A DNA stretch of 64,000 nucleotides from CAJXYS01 sp913063035 (GTDB lineage Bacteria > Pseudomonadota > Alphaproteobacteria > Rhodobacterales > Rhodobacteraceae), in assembly GCF_050586465.1 (NCBI RefSeq), contig NZ_JBOCEG010000004.1:360480-424479 (forward strand), in the 5' to 3' direction. A program made the position numbers and the translations under genes. How positions within the stretch are numbered: position 1 is the first letter of the stretch; each line of letters starts with the position of its first letter. This document shows positions 36,445 to 44,823 of the stretch, piece after piece. The notes beneath the pieces were generated by a model, which saw only the letters and a list, made by a program, of their open reading frames with translations, was not told the DNA's origin and did no database searches.

Positions 36445-37464
36445 TTACTCCCAGCCGACCTCGTTGAAGATCTGCTGCGCGGTGGCGACGTTGTCGGCGA
36501 CCGCACCGAGATCGACATCGTCGGGCTTGAACATGCCGAGCTGCGCGACGGACTCGCTGATCGCCACGCCCGGCACGGCCGGATACTCGTCATTGCCGGC
36601 CGAGAAGTACTGCTGCGCCTGGTCGGAGGCGAGGTATTCGAGGAAGGCGACCGCGTTCTCGCGGTTCGGCGCATGCGCGGCCACGCCGCCGCCCGACAGG
36701 TTCATATGCGCGCCCTCGGCGTCCTGCGCGGGGAAGACCCAGCCGATCGTGTCGGTGCTGTCCGACAGGCCTTCGACGTCTTTCCGCAGCGCGCGGGCGA
36801 AGTAGTAGGTGTTCGAGATCGAGATGTCGCATTCGCCCGAGACGAGACCGCGCAGCTGGTCGGTGTCGCCGCCCTGCGGATCGCGCGCGAAGTTGTTCAC
36901 CACGCCCGCGGCCCAGTCGCGCGCGGCCTCTTCGCCGTGGTTCTCGATGATCGACGAGAGCAGCGTCTGCGAGTAGACGTTGGTGGACGAGCGGTGGCAG
37001 ACCATGCCCTCATAGGCCGGGTCGGCGAGATCGACATAGCTCTGCGGCGGGTTCGCCACGTCGGCCTTGTCGTAGAAGATGATCCGCGCCCGCTGGCTGA
37101 AGCCGAACCACTGGTTGTCCTCGTCCTGGAGATAGGCCGGGATGCGCTGCTCCAGCACGTCGCTGGCCACGGATTGCAGGAGGTCCGCGTCCTTGGCGCG
37201 CTCGAGACGCGAGGTGTCGACCGTCAGCAGGATGTCGGCCGGGCTGTTGCGGCCCTCGGCCTGCATGCGGGCGATCAGCTCGTCCGCGTTGCCCTCGATC
37301 CGGTTGATCGTGATGCCGGTCATGTCCTCGAAATCGGAATACAGGCGCTCGTCGGTATCGTAGTGGCGCGACGAGTAGAGGTTCAGTTCGCCATTGGCGA
37401 AGGCCGGGGCGGCGAGGCTGGCGATGGTGAGCGCCAGAACCGAGGTTCTTGTCGTCAGGGTCAT
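36445..37464 (-). CDS. fbpA: Fe(3+) ABC transporter substrate-binding protein (FbpA/FutA family)
   Basis: A 339-residue periplasmic ferric-binding protein. The signal peptide (MTLTTRTSVLALTIASLAAP AFA) leads into NGELNLYSSRHYDTDERLYS, the start of FutA/FbpA-like proteins. The tyrosine pair in ISNTYYFARALR (about 213-224) is the iron ligand motif. It probably works with the permease at 34719, although the two genes converge. GGGAGATCCTC precedes the ATG. An iron-responsive-type motif lies in the upstream region. Confidence 0.93.
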   Translation of the reverse strand: MTLTTRTSVLALTIASLAAPAFANGELNLYSSRHYDTDERLYSDFEDMTGITINRIEGNADELIARMQAEGRNSPADILLTVDTSRLERAKDADLLQSVASDVLEQRIPAYLQDEDNQWFGFSQRARIIFYDKADVANPPQSYVDLADPAYEGMVCHRSSTNVYSQTLLSSIIENHGEEAARDWAAGVVNNFARDPQGGDTDQLRGLVSGECDISISNTYYFARALRKDVEGLSDSTDTIGWVFPAQDAEGAHMNLSGGGVAAHAPNRENAVAFLEYLASDQAQQYFSAGNDEYPAVPGVAISESVAQLGMFKPDDVDLGAVADNVATAQQIFNEVGWE

Positions 37465-37534
37465 GAGGATCTCCCGTGATTCATTCCTTAGTGTTTTTGT
37501 CTGATAACAGCCGACACGCAGATTTCAAGGAAAA

Positions 37535-37553
37535 CCTGACTAATTTACTTTGG
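37535..37553. promoter_or_regulatory. Possible iron-responsive operator upstream of fbpA
   Basis: CCTGACTAATTTACTTTGG lies ~75 bases before the fbpA start. Its TGACTAATTTA core resembles the iron-responsive boxes described upstream of iron-uptake genes in Rhodobacterales. The right arm is imperfect. This is a resemblance from memory, not a scored match. Confidence 0.4.
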
Positions 37554-37698
37554 AAGCCTGCGGCCCCCGCGCGACGGCGGGGAACGGCGGGTGCCGCAGA
37601 CGCGTCACGGCGGCCGGTCGTGGCCTGCGCGCCCCGGGAAGGCGGCGTTGGGCGAAACCGACTCGCCAACCCGAAACGGGATCGGGTAGGGAAGGGAC

Positions 37699-38478
37699 AT
37701 GGACGAGTTGCACCGTGCCATCCGCCTGCTCTACACGGGCCGGAGCCAGAAGGCCCGGCGGTTCCGTTACGCGCTGATCACCTTCGACGCGGCCACGATC
37801 CTTTTCTTCATCTTCACCGCCGCGCTGCCCCAGACGGGGTGGGTGACGCTCGTGAACGCGGCGCTGGGCGTGATGATCCTGCTGGATCTCTCGGCGCGGC
37901 TCTGGATTTCCGAGCATCGCCGGCGCGAACTGCTGCGGGTCTACACGCTGGCTGACATCGTCGTGGTGGCGTCGTTGCTGTTTGCGCCCTTCTTCAGCGG
38001 CGAACTGGCCTTCCTGCGGATCCTGCGCGGACTGCGCCTGATCCACTCCTATCACCTGATCCGCGACCTGCGCCGCGAGAGCCGGTTCTTCCGCCTCCAC
38101 GAAGGGGCGGTCTACGCGGCGGTGAACCTGTTCGTCTTCGTCTTCGTCACGACGTCCTTCGTGTTCGTCCTGGCCTTCGAGGACCAGACCGGCCCCGCCG
38201 CCTATATCGACGCGCTCTACTTCACGGTCGCGACGCTGACCACCACCGGGTTCGGCGACATCACCATGACCACGCCGCAGGGCAAGCTGCTGTCGGTGTT
38301 CATCATGGTCGTGGGCGTCGCGCTTTTCGTGCAGCTGGCCCGGGCGATCTTCCAGCCGTCCAAGGTGCACTACAAATGCCCGGACTGCGGTCTCACGCGG
38401 CACGATCCGGACGCGATCCACTGCAAGCATTGCGGCGCGCCGCTCAAGATCGAGACCGAGGGCACCGACAGCGCCTGA
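37699..38478 (+). CDS. Voltage-gated-type K+ channel with C-terminal zinc ribbon
   Basis: A 259-residue ion channel of the six-helix Kv type. S1-S3 lie between 25 and 100, an arginine-rich S4-like helix is at 105-126 (FLRILRGLRLIHSYHLIRDL), the selectivity filter is TTTGFGD (181-187), and S6 is at 197-217. The tail has C227, C230, C242 and C245 (CPDC ... CKHC), a zinc ribbon not usual in bacterial Kv channels, where it could sense metal or redox state. It is a monocistronic gene convergent with the LuxR-type regulator. Confidence 0.9.
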   Translation: MDELHRAIRLLYTGRSQKARRFRYALITFDAATILFFIFTAALPQTGWVTLVNAALGVMILLDLSARLWISEHRRRELLRVYTLADIVVVASLLFAPFFSGELAFLRILRGLRLIHSYHLIRDLRRESRFFRLHEGAVYAAVNLFVFVFVTTSFVFVLAFEDQTGPAAYIDALYFTVATLTTTGFGDITMTTPQGKLLSVFIMVVGVALFVQLARAIFQPSKVHYKCPDCGLTRHDPDAIHCKHCGAPLKIETEGTDSA

Positions 38479-38488
38479 GCCCGCCCGG

Positions 38489-39157
38489 TCAGAGGTTCTG
38501 GCGGTGCTCCAGCGCGATCAGCACGGCATGGGTGCGGTTCTTGGCGCCCAGTTTCTTCATGAGGTTGCGGACATGCATCTTCACCGTCTCGAGGCTGATG
38601 TCGAGCTGGATGGAGATTTCCTTGTTCGACATGCCCTCGCAGAGCCCCGCGAGCACGTCCCGCTCTTTCGGGGTCAGCGACCCGGGCAGGCCGTGCCGGT
38701 GCGCGGCGCCGTCGCTTTCGTCATGGAACCACGACGGCAGGAACGTCTCGCCCGACAGGACGAGGTTCACGGCATTGACCAGCGTCCGTGGCGGAAGGGA
38801 TTTTGGGATGAAGCCCCGCGCCCCCGAGGAAATCGCCGCCCGCACATTGGCCCGCGAGATATTGCCCGAGAGCAGGATCACGGGGTGGGGGGCGTTCATC
38901 CCGATCGCCCGCGTGACATCGTTGATGCCGCGGATCCCGGGCATGCCGTAATCGAGCAGGACGAGATCGAAAACGCCGTCCCGGCGGATCAGGCTGTCCA
39001 TCTCGCCCAGCGACTTGCAGGTCGCGGCGGCGAAGCTGGCCTGGCGGTTGAGGTAAAGCGCCAGCATATCGCCCACAAGCGCATCGTCGTCGGCCACGAG
39101 CACGCGGGTGGGGGCGGCATCGAAGGGGCGGTCAAAGCTGTCGTCTTGATCGGACAT
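38489..39157 (-). CDS. LuxR/NarL-type response regulator
   Basis: A 222-residue two-domain regulator. The receiver (about 17-135) has the acidic pocket VADDD and phosphorylatable D69 (VLLDYGMPG). The C-terminal LuxR-type HTH is LTPKERDVLAGLCEGMSNKE then TVKMHVRNLMKKLGAKNRTH. It is strongly similar throughout to the regulator at 49089-49766, so both may answer to the hybrid kinase at 45756. It has no kinase partner beside it; the divergent neighbours are pilin-like genes. Confidence 0.93.
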   Translation of the reverse strand: MSDQDDSFDRPFDAAPTRVLVADDDALVGDMLALYLNRQASFAAATCKSLGEMDSLIRRDGVFDLVLLDYGMPGIRGINDVTRAIGMNAPHPVILLSGNISRANVRAAISSGARGFIPKSLPPRTLVNAVNLVLSGETFLPSWFHDESDGAAHRHGLPGSLTPKERDVLAGLCEGMSNKEISIQLDISLETVKMHVRNLMKKLGAKNRTHAVLIALEHRQNL

Positions 39158-39475
39158 AAAGAAATGCGTCCTCGGTCTACTGATATCACTTCTATGCTAT
39201 GCAGGTTATTTATGTCTTTTTCCCGGTCGTAAACCGGCATTGTCATTCAATCATTATGACATGCGCGCCCCGATTCCGCGCGGGGAACCGGGCGGACCGG
39301 CACCGCCACCCCACCCGATCGGGGCAACGGGTGCGTCCGAATGGTCTGTAACCATCCAAATGATTTTACAAGCCATTCTATTGAAACGGTTTTTCGGCTC
39401 TCCGAACCAAGTTTTCGCCCGATTTCGCGGCGAGTGTGCGCCGCAAGGATCATTTAACCAGGACGGGGTGTCGTC
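39158..39475. promoter_or_regulatory. Divergent intergenic region between response regulator and pilin-like genes
   Basis: This 318-base gap is more AT-rich than its surroundings. It has an inverted repeat TGTCAT-N9-ATGACA (39241-39261), a candidate regulator site. A TTGAAA (39381-39386) has no fitting -10. CCAGGACGGGG precedes the small pilin-like gene. No additional gene is apparent. Confidence 0.4.
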
Positions 39476-39649
39476 ATGAAACGGAACGAACAATCAAGCT
39501 TTGCGCGCAGCGAAAGCGGCGCGGTCACGGTCGACTGGGTCATTCTCACGGCGGTGTTGTGCGCGCTCGCGGTGATCATCGTGACCAGCGTATCCGACGT
39601 ATCGGCCTCGCGCGCCGCGGATGCGGTCAGCATCGACGTCTTGAAGTAG
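39476..39649 (+). CDS. Short Flp-pilin-like protein (57 residues)
   Basis: A very small ORF with one membrane helix. It reads MKRNEQSSFARSESG, then AVTVDWVILTAVLCALAVII. This resembles class IVb (Flp/TadE-like) prepilins: a short basic leader, Gly before the processing site, and an acidic residue at mature position 5 (here Asp, followed by Trp instead of Tyr). If the leader is cleaved after G16 the mature peptide has 41 residues. It lies 166 bases before a second pilin-like gene. No tad assembly genes are in the window. Confidence 0.65.
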   Translation: MKRNEQSSFARSESGAVTVDWVILTAVLCALAVIIVTSVSDVSASRAADAVSIDVLK

Positions 39650-39815
39650 GGCGCGGCGTCGGCCGCGTTCCGGTAAGCGCCCCTATCCGAAGGGAAAAAT
39701 ACACCCGAAGGATAGGGTTCTGATCGTTAACCAATTCTCTAAGTTATCGAACGATTCTGTAGGTCGATCTTTCTGGTCGCCAGCGGGTATTTCGAAACGA
39801 AAAGGAATCGATGGA

Positions 39816-40277
39816 ATGTCGTTCAAGGATTTCTGGCGCCGCGAGGACGGCACCTCGTTGACCGAATACGTGATCATGCTGGGCGGGATCGCCGTGGCCG
39901 GGCTGGTGGCCGTGAACGGGTTTTCCGACACGGTGACTGAGGAATGGGAGGGCATCAGCGGAAGCATGGTCTGGTCGACCCCTTCCGTCGAGGCACCTGC
40001 CGCCGGTGGGGCTGGTGACCAGGACGACACGTCGGGCGGCAACGGCGGCGGCAACGGAAACAGCGACGACGACGACGACGACAACGGCGGCGGCAACGGC
40101 AACAGCGATAACGGCAACGGCAACAGCGATAACGGCAACGGCAACAGCGGCAACGGCAACAGCGGCAACGGCAACGGCAACAGCGGCAACGACTCCGAAG
40201 CCGAAGAGGTTGCCGAAAACTGTGGCAACAACGGCAAGGGCAACAGCAAGAACGTAGGCAACGCCACCTGCAAGTAA
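39816..40277 (+). CDS. Flp-pilin-like protein with Asn/Gly/Ser/Asp-rich repeat tail
   Basis: A 153-residue protein. The N-terminus (MSFKDFWRREDG, then TSLTEYVIMLGGIAVAGLVA) fits the Flp prepilin rule G/XXXXEY exactly: cleavage after G12 puts Glu at mature position 5 and Tyr at 6. After a short globular stretch (to about residue 65) comes a low-complexity tail of GNGNS and D6 repeats, ending in a segment with two cysteines (C136 and C152 by count from the C-terminus). The tail is acidic and could bind cations or extend from a filament. AAAGGAATC lies before the ATG. Function unknown; it may be a decorated pilin or surface protein. Confidence 0.7.
   Translation: MSFKDFWRREDGTSLTEYVIMLGGIAVAGLVAVNGFSDTVTEEWEGISGSMVWSTPSVEAPAAGGAGDQDDTSGGNGGGNGNSDDDDDDNGGGNGNSDNGNGNSDNGNGNSGNGNSGNGNGNSGNDSEAEEVAENCGNNGKGNSKNVGNATCK
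40065..40190 (+). repeat. In-frame tandem repeats in the pilin-like gene
   Basis: (GAC)6 at 40065-40082 encodes six Asp. A 21-base unit encoding GNGNSDN or GNGNSGN occurs at 40092-40112, 40113-40133, 40134-40154 and 40170-40190, with a shortened GNSGN unit at 40155-40169. Such repeats can expand or contract by slippage without breaking the frame. Confidence 0.9.
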
Positions 40278-40583
40278 GGCGCCGGTGACAGGGGGCAGGC
40301 GGGGCCCTTGACCCGCCGCGGTGCCCTGTTCCCCGGGAGTTTTCGGTCAAAAAAGGCATCGAAGCGTACGCTCCGATGCCAGTTTGATCCGCAGGATCGT
40401 CCGGCCGGTGCAAGGATGGCCACCGGCATCGGACGCAGGGGAACCGCGCCGTAGCACCTGGAAACCGGGAACAGTCCGGCGCGATCCGTGTGAAAACACA
40501 CGCGCCCAGCTTACGTCGCAGTTCCGGCGGTGCTCCATACGGCGAAACGGGTATGGCCGCCCTCCGAAAGGATGGCGCGCCGA
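40278..40583. other. Intergenic region between pilin-like and iclR genes
   Basis: These 306 bases between convergent genes contain a strong leftward terminator (40349-40380) and a small GTGTG-AAAA-CACAC hairpin near 40490. Apart from these I see no gene. Confidence 0.5.
40349..40380 (-). terminator. Intrinsic terminator downstream of iclR
   Basis: The near-perfect palindrome GGCATCGAAGCGTACGCTCCGATGCC is split across 40355-40380 (one A-C mismatch). On the minus strand it is followed by TTTTTT (complement of 40349-40354). It lies ~200 bases beyond the iclR stop, so iclR mRNA would have a long 3' untranslated part. Confidence 0.75.
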
Positions 40584-41279
40584 TCAGCCCACGGCGCGGG
40601 TGCCGTCGAGCAGCAGGTCCGACAATTCCGTGGCGCCGGCCTTCACGGCCTCCGCCGCGGGGGCCACGTCGAGATCGCCGATGGTTACCACGCCGATCGC
40701 CGCCTCGAGCCGCGGTGCGGCGCCCGTCATGTCCCGCAGCGGGCTCGCCACGCCCATCGCCCCCTGCTGGATCTGACCGCGGGTCACCGAGTATCCGTCC
40801 GCCCGGGCCTGCAGGATCGCCGGGGGGTCGTCCTGCCTGGGCGGGCGGCCCGAGAGGATCGCGATCCCGGCCGCGCCGCGCGACAGCGGGTGGCGGCTGC
40901 CCGTCCTGTACCCGACCCGCAGCACGCCCGCCTCGGGTTCCTCGACCAGGATCACCACGCAATCCTCGCCTTCGGCCACCGAGAGAAAGGCGGTGGCACC
41001 GGTGCGCGCGGCCAGCTTCCCCAGGAAGGGCTGGGCAATGGCGCGCAGCTGCGGGCGGAAACGGCCGGCCAGCGCCATGACACCGGCGCCCAGCCGGATC
41101 GCCCCGGTCCCGCCGCGGGTCGCCAGGCCATGGGCCTCGAGCGTGGCGACCACGCGATAGGTCACGGCCCGGTGGATGCCCAGCTCCTCGGACAGGTCCG
41201 CGATGGATATCCCGTCGCGCCGCCGCGCGATGATTTCAAGGGCGCTGAGGCCACGATCCAGGGTCTGAAGGGTGTTCAT
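40584..41279 (-). CDS. IclR-family transcriptional regulator
   Basis: A 231-residue regulator. Residues 1-60 form the winged helix (LQTLDRGLSALEIIARRRDG, IADLSEELGIHRAVTYRVV). The rest is an IclR effector domain (FLSVAEGEDCVVILVEEPEA; GAAGIAILSG). It is divergent from the P450 gene and a perfect 7-3-7 inverted repeat lies between them, so it probably controls P450 expression in response to a small aromatic or related effector. Confidence 0.92.
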   Translation of the reverse strand: MNTLQTLDRGLSALEIIARRRDGISIADLSEELGIHRAVTYRVVATLEAHGLATRGGTGAIRLGAGVMALAGRFRPQLRAIAQPFLGKLAARTGATAFLSVAEGEDCVVILVEEPEAGVLRVGYRTGSRHPLSRGAAGIAILSGRPPRQDDPPAILQARADGYSVTRGQIQQGAMGVASPLRDMTGAAPRLEAAIGVVTIGDLDVAPAAEAVKAGATELSDLLLDGTRAVG

Positions 41280-41346
41280 GCGCGTGCGTCTCCACCTCCG
41301 GTGCCGGCTGGACGCTAGGCGATTTGACGGCGCGGGTCGAGCCGGC

Positions 41347-41405
41347 TTGACTTCGGATCATCGAGAAAGTTACCAATAACGCGCATACTGTGCGCAGAGC
41401 GCACA
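41347..41405 (+). promoter_or_regulatory. P450 promoter with IclR-type operator
   Basis: TGTGCGC-AGA-GCGCACA (41389-41405) is a perfect 7-3-7 inverted repeat between the divergent iclR and P450 genes. A candidate rightward promoter lies upstream: TTGACT (41347-41352), 17-base spacer, TTACCA (41370-41375). The operator would sit just downstream of the start of transcription, suited to repression. Confidence 0.55.
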
Positions 41406-41470
41406 ACCGACAGATCACACCGGCCCCGGCCCCGGCCGCGGCGCCGGCGGACCCGCATGGAGAGTGCGCA

Positions 41471-43813
41471 ATGACAGACGCCCCCGCCCAGCCCCAGTCG
41501 GACGCCGCCGCCGCGGCCGGCTGCCCCGCTTCCGGGTCGGCGCCGAACGGCTGCCCGGTCTCGCCCCGGGCGGCGGCCTTCGATCCCTTCGACCGGCCCT
41601 ACCAGCTCGACCCGGCCGAGGCGCTGCGCTGGTCGCGCGAGGAAGAGCCGGTCTTCTACAGCCCGAAGCTTGGCTACTGGGTGGTCAGCCGCTACGACGA
41701 CGTGAAGGCCGTGTTCCGCGACAACATCACCTTCTCGCCGTCGATCGCGCTGGAAAAGATCACCCCGGCGCCGAAGGAGGCCGAGGAGATCCTCAAGGGA
41801 TACGGCTACAAGCTGAACCGGACCCTGGTGAACGAGGACGAGCCCGATCACATGGAACGGCGCCGGGCGCTGCTGGAGTCCTTCACCCCCGAGAACCTCG
41901 CGCGCCACGAACCGATGATCCGCGACCTGACCCGCCGCGCGGTCGACCGTATCATCGACCGGGGCGAGGCCGATCTCGTCGAGGACGTGTTCTGGGAGAT
42001 TCCGCTGGTCGTGGGGCTCCATTTCCTCGGGGTTTCGGAAGACGACATCGAGGATCTCAAGCAGTTCTCCGCGGCTCATACCGTCAACACCTGGGGGCGC
42101 CCGGCCCCCGAGGAGCAACTCGCGGTCGCGGAGTCCGTGGGGCGGTTCTGGCAGGCCGCGGGCCGGATCCTCGACAAGATGCGCGCCGATCCCTCCGGCG
42201 ATGGCTGGATGCAGTTCACCATCCGCCAGCAGAAGAAATACCCGGACGTCATCACGGATTCCTACCTGCACTCGATGATGATGGCGATCCTGGTCGCCGC
42301 GCACGAGACGACGTCCTATGCCTCTCTCAACGCCTTCAACGCGCTGTTGCGGAACCGCGATGCCTGGGAAGAGCTTTGCCGGAATCCCGCGCTGATCCCC
42401 AACGCCGCCGAGGAATGCCTGCGCTACGCGGGGTCGGTCGTGGCCTGGCGCCGGCGCGCGACCAGCGACACGGACATCGGCGGCGTGCCGATTCCCGAAG
42501 GCGCGAAACTGCTGATCGTGCAGGCCTCGGCCAACCACGACCCGCGCCATTTCGAGAACCCGGACGAGCTGGACATCTACCGTGCGAATACCGCCGATCA
42601 CCTGACCTTCGGCTATGGCAGCCACCAGTGCCTCGGCAAGAATATCGGCCGGATGGAGATGCGGATCTTCCTCGAGGAATTCACCCGCCGGCTGCCCCAC
42701 ATGGAGCTGGTGCCGGACCAGGCGCTGCGCTACCTGCCGAACACGTCGTTCCGCGGGCCGCAGCGGCTGCGCGTGCGCTGGACTCCCGAAGACAACCCCG
42801 AGCGCCGCGATCCCGCTTTGCGCGGCGCCACGCGCGGCTTTCCCATCGGCCCGCCCGAACAGGCCGCGGTCGCGCGCCGGCTGCGGGTCGCCGAGATCCG
42901 CGACGAGGCCGACGGCGTACGGGCCTACGTCCTGGAAGACCCGCGCGGCCGCGCCCTGCCGAAATGGAGCGCCGGGTCGCATATCGACCTGGCCGACGGC
43001 GCGGTCTCGCGGATGTACTCGCTCTGCGGGGCCCCGGACGATGCAGGGCGCCTGGAAATCGCCATCCTTCGCGAAGCGCAGGGCCGGGGCGGCTCGGCCC
43101 ATTTCCATGACACCCTCGCGCCGGGCAGCGAGGTGCGCGTCGCGGGGCCGAAGAACCATTTCCACCTGGACGAGACCGCCGCGCGCTACCTTCTGATCGC
43201 CGGCGGCATCGGGATCACGCCGATCCTGGCGATGGCGGATCGGCTCAAGGCGCTCGGCAAGCCCTACGCGATCCATTACGGCGGGCGGGCAAGGCCCTCC
43301 ATGGCTTATCTCGACCGTCTGGCGCGCGACCACGGGGATGCGCTGCATCTCTATCCCCGGGCAGAGGGGCGTCGCATGGATCTCGACGCGCTTCTGGGCG
43401 ATCTTCCCCCGGGGGTACAGGTCTATGCCTGCGGACCCGAGCGTTTGCTGGAAGATCTCGAGGCCCGCGCCACCGCCTGGCCCGAGAACACCCTGCATGT
43501 GGAGCATTTCACGTCGGATGCGGCCACGCTGGATCCCGAGAAGGAACATGCCTTCGACCTGGTGCTGAAGGACTCGGATCTCACGGTCCGCGTCGGGCCG
43601 GGCGAGACCGCGCTCGATGCCCTGCGCGCGGCCGGGATCGACGTGCCGTCGGACTGTTGCGAGGGTTTGTGCGGAACCTGCGAAGTTGCCGTGCTCGACG
43701 GTGCGGTCGATCACCGCGACAAGGTGCTCAGCCGCGCGGAACGGGCGGCGGGCGACCGGATGATGACCTGTTGCTCGCGCGCGGCCGGGGGCAGGCTGGT
43801 GCTCGGCCTCTGA
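41471..43813 (+). CDS. Self-sufficient cytochrome P450 fused to a phthalate-dioxygenase-reductase domain (CYP116B type)
   Basis: A 780-residue three-domain monooxygenase. Residues 1-440 are a class I P450: AAHETTS of helix I at 276-282 and the heme ligand C387 in FGYGSHQCLGKN. Residues ~460-680 are an FMN/NAD(P)H reductase domain (SRMYSLCG, GGIGITPILAM). The C-terminal ferredoxin has C729, C734, C737 and a last Cys at 767. Electrons pass NADPH-FMN-2Fe2S-heme within one chain, as in P450-RhF. A hydrophobic or aromatic substrate is likely. The ATG at 41471 gives the Ala/Pro-rich start usual for the family; GAGAGTGC lies upstream. Confidence 0.96.
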   Translation: MTDAPAQPQSDAAAAAGCPASGSAPNGCPVSPRAAAFDPFDRPYQLDPAEALRWSREEEPVFYSPKLGYWVVSRYDDVKAVFRDNITFSPSIALEKITPAPKEAEEILKGYGYKLNRTLVNEDEPDHMERRRALLESFTPENLARHEPMIRDLTRRAVDRIIDRGEADLVEDVFWEIPLVVGLHFLGVSEDDIEDLKQFSAAHTVNTWGRPAPEEQLAVAESVGRFWQAAGRILDKMRADPSGDGWMQFTIRQQKKYPDVITDSYLHSMMMAILVAAHETTSYASLNAFNALLRNRDAWEELCRNPALIPNAAEECLRYAGSVVAWRRRATSDTDIGGVPIPEGAKLLIVQASANHDPRHFENPDELDIYRANTADHLTFGYGSHQCLGKNIGRMEMRIFLEEFTRRLPHMELVPDQALRYLPNTSFRGPQRLRVRWTPEDNPERRDPALRGATRGFPIGPPEQAAVARRLRVAEIRDEADGVRAYVLEDPRGRALPKWSAGSHIDLADGAVSRMYSLCGAPDDAGRLEIAILREAQGRGGSAHFHDTLAPGSEVRVAGPKNHFHLDETAARYLLIAGGIGITPILAMADRLKALGKPYAIHYGGRARPSMAYLDRLARDHGDALHLYPRAEGRRMDLDALLGDLPPGVQVYACGPERLLEDLEARATAWPENTLHVEHFTSDAATLDPEKEHAFDLVLKDSDLTVRVGPGETALDALRAAGIDVPSDCCEGLCGTCEVAVLDGAVDHRDKVLSRAERAAGDRMMTCCSRAAGGRLVLGL

Positions 43814-44006
43814 GCCGGGCCGCGGCCATCGACATGATGCCGGCCGATCCGGGCGGCCGGCGGAATGACCCGGCAGGGCGTGGACTTCCGCGCCGCATCG
43901 TAAGACAGTGCGCGCATGATACAGCATCTTTCGACCCGCGGCGCAGCATGAACCGCGCCGTGCAGACCGGATCCGCCGCCCCGCCAGCGGGGCCAGGGCG
44001 GACATC

Positions 44007-44732
44007 ATGATCTTCGTTTTCCTCGCGCTGGCGCTGGGCGGCATGGTCAAGGGCGCGACCGGCGCCGGGGCGCCGGTGGTCGCGATCCCCGTGCTGGCCG
44101 CCGCCTATGACGTGCGCTTCGCCGTGACGCTGATGGTGGTGCCGAACCTGATGACCAACCTGGTGCAGATCTGGCGCTACCGGGCCGATCGCCTGCCGGA
44201 CCGGTTCACGCTGGCCTTCGCGCTGGCCGGCGGCGTCGGGGTCGGGCTCGGGTCGCTGGCGCTGGTTGCGCTGTCGCCGGACGTGCTGGCGATCACGGTC
44301 GCCGTGGCGGTGGTGATCTATATCCTGGTGCGGTTCCTGCACCCGGGCTGGGCGCTGGCCTTCCCGATCGCCAGGCGGCTTGCGGCGCCGGCGGGCCTGA
44401 CGGCCGGCATCCTGCAGGGGGCGACGGGGATCTCGGCGCCCGTGGCGATCACCTTCCTCAACGCCATGCGGCTGGCACGGCCCCAGTTCATCGTCACGAT
44501 CTCGGTCTTCTTCGCCGTGATGGCGGCGATCCAGGTGCCGGTTCTGGCCAGGCTCGGGCTGATGACCGGCGAGATGTTTCTCTACGGCCTGCTCGCGCTG
44601 GTGCCGCTGGCGGGCGCGATGCCGCTCGGCAATGCGCTGGCGCGCTTCATGTCGGCACGAACCTTCGACCGGATCGTGCTGCTGCTGCTGGCGGCGACGG
44701 CGGCCAAGCTGGTGATCGACGTCCTGCTCTGA
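44007..44732 (+). CDS. TSUP (TauE/SafE) family membrane transporter
   Basis: A 241-residue protein with about eight helices in two halves. The family motif near the start of each half is seen: KGATGAGAPVVAIPVLAA (15-32) and LQGATGISAPVAITFLNAM (about 137-155). TSUP proteins export or import sulfite, sulfonates and other small organic anions. It follows the P450 by 193 bases, so it may move a P450 substrate or product. A link to sulfite made by SuyAB is possible but the genes are 27 kb apart. Confidence 0.9.
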   Translation: MIFVFLALALGGMVKGATGAGAPVVAIPVLAAAYDVRFAVTLMVVPNLMTNLVQIWRYRADRLPDRFTLAFALAGGVGVGLGSLALVALSPDVLAITVAVAVVIYILVRFLHPGWALAFPIARRLAAPAGLTAGILQGATGISAPVAITFLNAMRLARPQFIVTISVFFAVMAAIQVPVLARLGLMTGEMFLYGLLALVPLAGAMPLGNALARFMSARTFDRIVLLLLAATAAKLVIDVLL

Positions 44733-44823
44733 GCGCCCTTGCACCCGGTCGGCCCAGCGGCCACTCTGCCGGGGGCCTGCGCGGGGGAACGGCGCGGCCC
44801 AGGTGAAACCGGGGGAGGTTCGC

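Noticed and set aside
40092..40190. Short regular DNA repeats as a CRISPR-like array
   Set aside because: The repeats are contiguous, in frame and encode a GNGNS protein tail; there are no unique spacers and no cas genes.
40347..40538. Small open frame of 63 residues on the minus strand
   Set aside because: Its last codons lie inside a strong intrinsic terminator and it has no ribosome site or homology that I recognise.
44007..44732. Sulfite exporter serving SuyAB
   Set aside because: The family fits, but the gene is 27 kb away behind a P450 under different control, so no functional link can be claimed.
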